64,000 nt of DNA from Rallus limicola (taxonomy: Eukaryota > Chordata > Aves > Gruiformes > Rallidae), in the NCBI GenBank assembly GCA_022605955.1, contig JAKCOZ010000039.1:6195501-6259500 (forward strand), read 5' to 3'. A program made the translations under genes and the position numbers. Shown one piece after another: positions 60,391 to 64,000 of the stretch. Each line of letters opens with the position of its first letter. Within the stretch, counting starts at the first letter, position 1. Under the pieces are notes generated by a model that saw only the letters and a list, made by a program, of their open reading frames with translations, had not been told where the DNA came from and ran no database searches.

Positions 60391-61519
60391 GGTGGGGGAG
60401 AGTTGGTTTGATGCTCTTTGCTAACAACTTCTAGCAGCTGTGCATTTCCTGACGGGAGGATATTTCAGTCTCCCTTCTTAAGAAACGAGCGAAATTCGGA
60501 GGTAGTGATCGAAAGCAGCACACCGTGCGTCTAGGAAGAGGGGGGCGAGGGGGGCGGGAAAGCGCCAGCTCTGATTTGGGGGGGGGGTCGGGGAAGGGCT
60601 GTCTCTCGGTAGGGAAATGGCACCTCTCCAAGCCCAAGCCCAAGCCCCAGGTTTGACATGAGTTCGCAGCTGGACGAGGGGTGACGCTCCCGCTGCCTCA
60701 CCGTGGGGATGAGCCACGGTCGCGCCGCCACCTCCGGCTCTGCGCTAGGCGGGGGCTGCCAACCATCACCAAATAAAGTCAACGCCTTCTCCTGCCCGGC
60801 TTCTTTTCTTTCTCTTTTTCTTGTCTTCTTTTTTTTTTTTTCTTTAAAAAAAACCCCCCAAATTCCCCCATGGTGTCACGGAAAGAGCGCGGTGTTAACC
60901 GCGACTTCAGAGCTCTCCCTGCTCGCGAGCCCCAAATGTCAAAGGCGGGGGGTGGGGGTGGGGGAAAGGTATTTGTACGCAGCGGGAAAAAGACGAAAAA
61001 TCAGATAGAGCTGGAGGAGAGAGGGGTGCGAGGGAGGGGGTGAGAGGGTTTTGGTTGAGCCGGAGCTGACACGGTGCGTCTCCACTTCCAGCGAAGCGGG
61101 AGTGACTCCGGCATCCCTCTCTCTTCCTCGGCGATTTGCTTCCCCAGGAGCCGGGAGTTCTCCGGGATCCCCGCGGCTTCCCCCGTGCCGCAACCCCCCG
61201 CGCTCTGCGGGGCAGCCCCGGGAGCTGCCGATCTCCCCTAGCCGCTCGCTCAAACGTCTCCAAAGGGCTTGGGCAGCCCCGCGGAGGGGGGGTCGAGGGC
61301 GAGTGGCGGAGCCCCTTCCGTTCCCCCAATTCGCTCCCCGTGCGGTCAAGTCCGCAGAACGGGCTGGAAAAGGGAAATTTTGGGAAACCTGTGGAGGGAA
61401 AGGACGTGATCTGCGCGTCAAAGCGAAGCTGAAGGATCAGCAGCCGCAGTTAACCCAAGTCACTTCTACCGAGATTTTGGGGATTTTTAAAATACTTTTT
61501 TTTTTCAGTCCGGAAACTT

Positions 61520-61550
61520 AAAAAAAAAAAAATTTTTTTTTTTTTTTTTT
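61520..61550. repeat. A13-T18 self-complementary tract
   Basis: Thirteen A followed directly by eighteen T: a perfect A/T palindrome capable of a hairpin. It is preceded by a T tract and CAG (61494-61507), an isolated 3' splice-like sequence. Length uncertain. Confidence 0.9.
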
Positions 61551-61920
61551 GGTGTATCTAAAGCTGCGTGATTTCGTAATTCTTTTTTAAGACGTCGTTG
61601 TCTATATCCAGCATACGCGGTCAGGGTGTCAAAAAGATTGGATGGGGTTGGGTTTTTTTTGCTCGTCCCGACTGGATCCCGGCAAGGTTTAATTAACCCC
61701 CTGCGCCTCATCCCGTTTCCCTTACCGACCACGCCAACTAACCGGGCAGGCTGTGGGCAGCTCGGGGCTGCTCCGCGTTACCGGGAAGGTACGAGGCAGC
61801 GTGTGCGAAATGATTGCAGCCTTTCAGGATGTTACCGAGCTTAAATAAAAGTCCCGGGACGGTAAGAGCAAAGAACTGGTAGCTGTCCAAGAACAAAATC
61901 GTTATTTTTAATTGAGCAGA

Positions 61921-62006
61921 GGTTTTTTTGGTTTGTTGTTGGTTGTTGTTGTTTTGTTGGGGTTTTTTTCTTTTTTTTTTTTTTTTTTTCTTTTCTTTTC
62001 TTCTTT
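61921..62006 (+). repeat. T/G-rich simple tract
   Basis: TTTGTTGTTGGTTGTTGTTG then TTTTGTTGGGG, followed by about 30 T with C interruptions. Low-complexity sequence; the minus-strand frame across it is lysine- and threonine-rich and has no significance. Confidence 0.85.
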
Positions 62007-63884
62007 CCTGGAAATTGTCTTGGTCCTGTATAAATTAGTGGAGGCTTTAAAACGTGCTCGTCACGACTGACTGGCAGGAGGATGCATACAGCAAATAATG
62101 ACACCCTTAGCGAAAGAAATACAGTAACCCAGGGTTGGATAGCAGCGTCCCAGCCGCGACTCGTCTTTTCCTGTTTGCGGTTTTTCCCCCCTCGTCCCCT
62201 CCTCCCCCTTTCTTTTAATCTTTTTAATATATTTTAAACTTCAATTATTTCAGAGCTGCGGTCGAGAGTAGGGGGTCTAATTTCAGAAATACCCCCACCC
62301 CCGTGGCCCCAGAGCCACCCTTGGCCGGAGAGGGGCTGCCGGGCACCGGGGCCGGGGCTACGGGGATCTCGCTTCTCTCCGGCCGCAGATGTTAAACAGC
62401 TCTCCCCTTTTCGTTCCCCAATCCAAAGATTTGGCTGATAATAACTAGATCTCTGTGTGACGACCCGCTTTCTTGCCAGACTCAACACCCAGTTCATCCT
62501 CTCGATGGAAGGTTTGTGAGGGTCCTGTTTTCGGACACGCTTTTCCTCGGGGATGGTCCCAAGCCCATGTTTTTATATCGTGTCCCCCCCTCCCCCTCCC
62601 CCGTTCTTCCCCTCCCCCTCGGTGACATCGGGTTGCCGGTTTCATCTCTTGTCAAACTTGGCTTAGATTTAGGTGTAAATTCAGGTAATGTGAGCTCAAC
62701 AGACGCCTGCCTTATCTTCCTATTTGTCGTAACTAAATAAACCGACTTTAAATCTCGCCGTTAAAAATCCCAAATGCTCTGCCCTTTGGGTGTCTGGTAG
62801 TACTTTTATTTCTCCGGGCACATAAAGAGTTTGTTTAACGTATAGACTGAAGAATCACTTCCTTTTAGCAGAAGGTCAAACGGTGCAATTAAGCAAAAAG
62901 AAATTATATATATAATCAGAGAGCAGGGAAAGGCTGGAATAACGCTGTAAAAAAGCAGCAGAAAACTTTTCTTTTTAACCCCATTCCCCCCACACTCTCC
63001 CAAATCTAACTGCTTTTCGGATTCAGGATAGTTGCTTCTCGGTTATTTCCTCGTCCAGGGAAGATACGGAGCTCTCAGGGGCCCGATCCTGCTTCCAGGG
63101 TTGGTTCCCAGTGAGCTTGGTGGCGGGGCCGGGTGCCGGAGGGGGGTCCTGGCACTGAAGCCGTGTCTCCACTCAGCTCTTGGTCAGGCGAAGCGGGGTG
63201 GAAAAGCCGCTGGCAGCCCGCTGCAGATCTGCTTCCCGGGCTGGTTTTGGCTTCCGGGAAAATGAGTAGTTACTGTAAAACGTTCGAGTTGCTCCGATGG
63301 AAACTTTCCAGTGTGTTGGAGATAGGCAAAGACCGAAACGCTAATGACACCGACTCGAAAAGTAACTTCTGCCCCCCCCCCGAAAAGCGAGAAAAACTTT
63401 CAGGACCCGATAGCTAACGACAGTCATTTCCAACCCGCTCCCCTGAACTCAAACCGCGTGTGTTTGGGGGAATTTCAGGCTTTCCTTTTCCTTGGGGACC
63501 GGGGGAGCCCCTCTTTCGCCACCGCCTGTCCCGTGGTCCGTGAGGACGGCCGAAGCTCCGTCTCCATCACCCGCAGGCTTGGCAGCAGGGCTGCGGGGTC
63601 TCCCTGCGGCCGGTATTCGTTTTTACCCCGTTGCCCCCCGCGCCCCCTTGGTCGCCCAGAGCAGGGCAGAGGGGCCGGAGACTGCCGGGTGCTGCTTCGC
63701 CACCGCCACCCTCTGCCACCTGCGCTGCGCTCCGCAGCCACGGCAGCAGTTCTGCAGGCTTGCACCCGCGTTCCAGCCACTAATGCTTCTTACTTGTGTT
63801 TCAGGGCTTGGGTTTTTCTTTTCTTTTCTTTTTTTAAAGATTATGATTGTTTCTCTGCACCAGCCTCTTATCTTTTTCTCGCAG

Positions 63885-63998
63885 ACACTGGAGCCGGTGA
63901 AACCAGTGGGCGTGCAGGCAGTTGCGGCAGCCCGGAGATCTCGGTTTTCTTCCCCTCTCCTCCACACGCTGCAGTTAAAAATGCTGCCGGGGTGGTGA
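63885..63998 (+). other. Candidate exon start at right edge (acceptor only)
   Basis: CAGCCTCTTATCTTTTTCTC followed by GCAG is a good 3' splice site. The following 114 nt (ACACTGGAGCCGGTGAAACC...) are open in one frame (TLEPVKPVGVQAVAA...) until a TGA at the very end of the window. No donor is visible before the window ends unless GGGGTG|gtgatt is used. I do not recognise the peptide. A plus-strand transcript crossing the right edge is possible. Confidence 0.25.
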
Positions 63999-64000
63999 TT

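Larger units (their letters stand above)
54760..64000. promoter_or_regulatory. CpG island 2 / large CpG-rich domain, open at right edge
   Basis: From about 54.76 kb the sequence becomes CG-dinucleotide-rich and stays so, with AT-richer gaps (for example 58.4-58.85, 59.6-60.4 and 61.4-62.2 kb), to the end of the window. It may be a chain of islands rather than one. Domains of this size usually belong to developmental regulators with several alternative promoters and Polycomb control; that is family knowledge, not shown here. The many long frames are Pro/Arg/Gly/Ala low-complexity translations on all strands, and I recognise no protein among them. Candidate splice sites occur on both strands. 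Confidence 0.85.

Noticed and set aside
55018..61521. Long open frames on both strands in CpG island 2, including one starting MTYIAFLSQQPAAAAAPAPP at 59067
   Set aside because: Compositional artefacts over microsatellites and poly-C/poly-G. The 59067 frame runs through a C-rich tract and then a poly-T tract (polyphenylalanine), which no real protein would do.
63065..63125. GGGGCCCGATCCTGCTTCCA resembles the palindromic transposon end
   Set aside because: Only one end is similar and the surroundings are generic GC-rich sequence; too weak to call.
1..64000. CRISPR arrays, operons, phage or bacterial defence systems, endogenous retroviral genes
   Set aside because: No evenly spaced direct repeats with unique spacers, no clustered long frames, no LTR or retroviral gene text recognised; the window is vertebrate nuclear DNA.

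Overview
The window looks like vertebrate nuclear DNA, and most likely avian. Three fragments carry the 3' end of a CR1 non-LTR retrotransposon, all in reverse orientation (about 26.1, 34.1 and 42.1 kb). A fourth, older fragment lies forward at 38.6 kb, and a very old 1.4 kb CR1/L3-type ORF2 remnant lies at 21.6-23.0 kb. Recent interspersed repeats are otherwise sparse, and the AT-rich sequence is broken by GC-rich islands. There are no bacterial or viral gene arrangements.

Layout. 1-3.4 kb is AT-rich non-coding sequence. 3.4-7.3 kb is a CpG island with G tracts, a GT/GC microsatellite and a YY1/E2F-like site; a MIR-like SINE and a palindromic MITE-like hairpin sit on its right shoulder. 7.7-48 kb is about 40 kb of AT-rich intronic or intergenic sequence with the CR1 copies, fragments of old palindromic DNA transposons, and a few stretches rich in homeodomain-type motifs. 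48.1-48.4 kb is a small GC-rich patch with a good minus-strand splice donor. 50.4 and 54.5 kb hold short segments flanked by convincing plus-strand splice signals. From about 54.8 kb to the end (at least 9 kb) lies a second, very large CpG-rich domain with many homopolymers, G-quadruplex motifs, microsatellites, CRE/MEF2/FOX-like sites, candidate splice donors on both strands and a perfect 24-bp inverted repeat.

I recognise no protein-coding gene. The longest open frames are low-complexity translations of G/C-rich islands or frames that look like chance in AT-rich DNA, and none matches a family I know. The simplest reading is a regulatory or first-intron landscape with two promoter-type islands about 50 kb apart. 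Such islands are typical of developmental regulator genes whose coding exons may lie outside the window, or of long non-coding RNA genes. The strand and identity of the gene or genes cannot be fixed from this sequence alone. The candidate exons listed are splice-signal predictions made by eye, carry low confidence, and point in both directions.

No new molecular system is evident. The most distinctive items are the 24-bp hairpin in the right island, the MITE hairpin at 7.4 kb, a pair of near-identical minus-strand splice donors 322 bp apart, an open 90-nt candidate exon at 50.4 kb, and opposing candidate exons at 28.3 and 28.9 kb.
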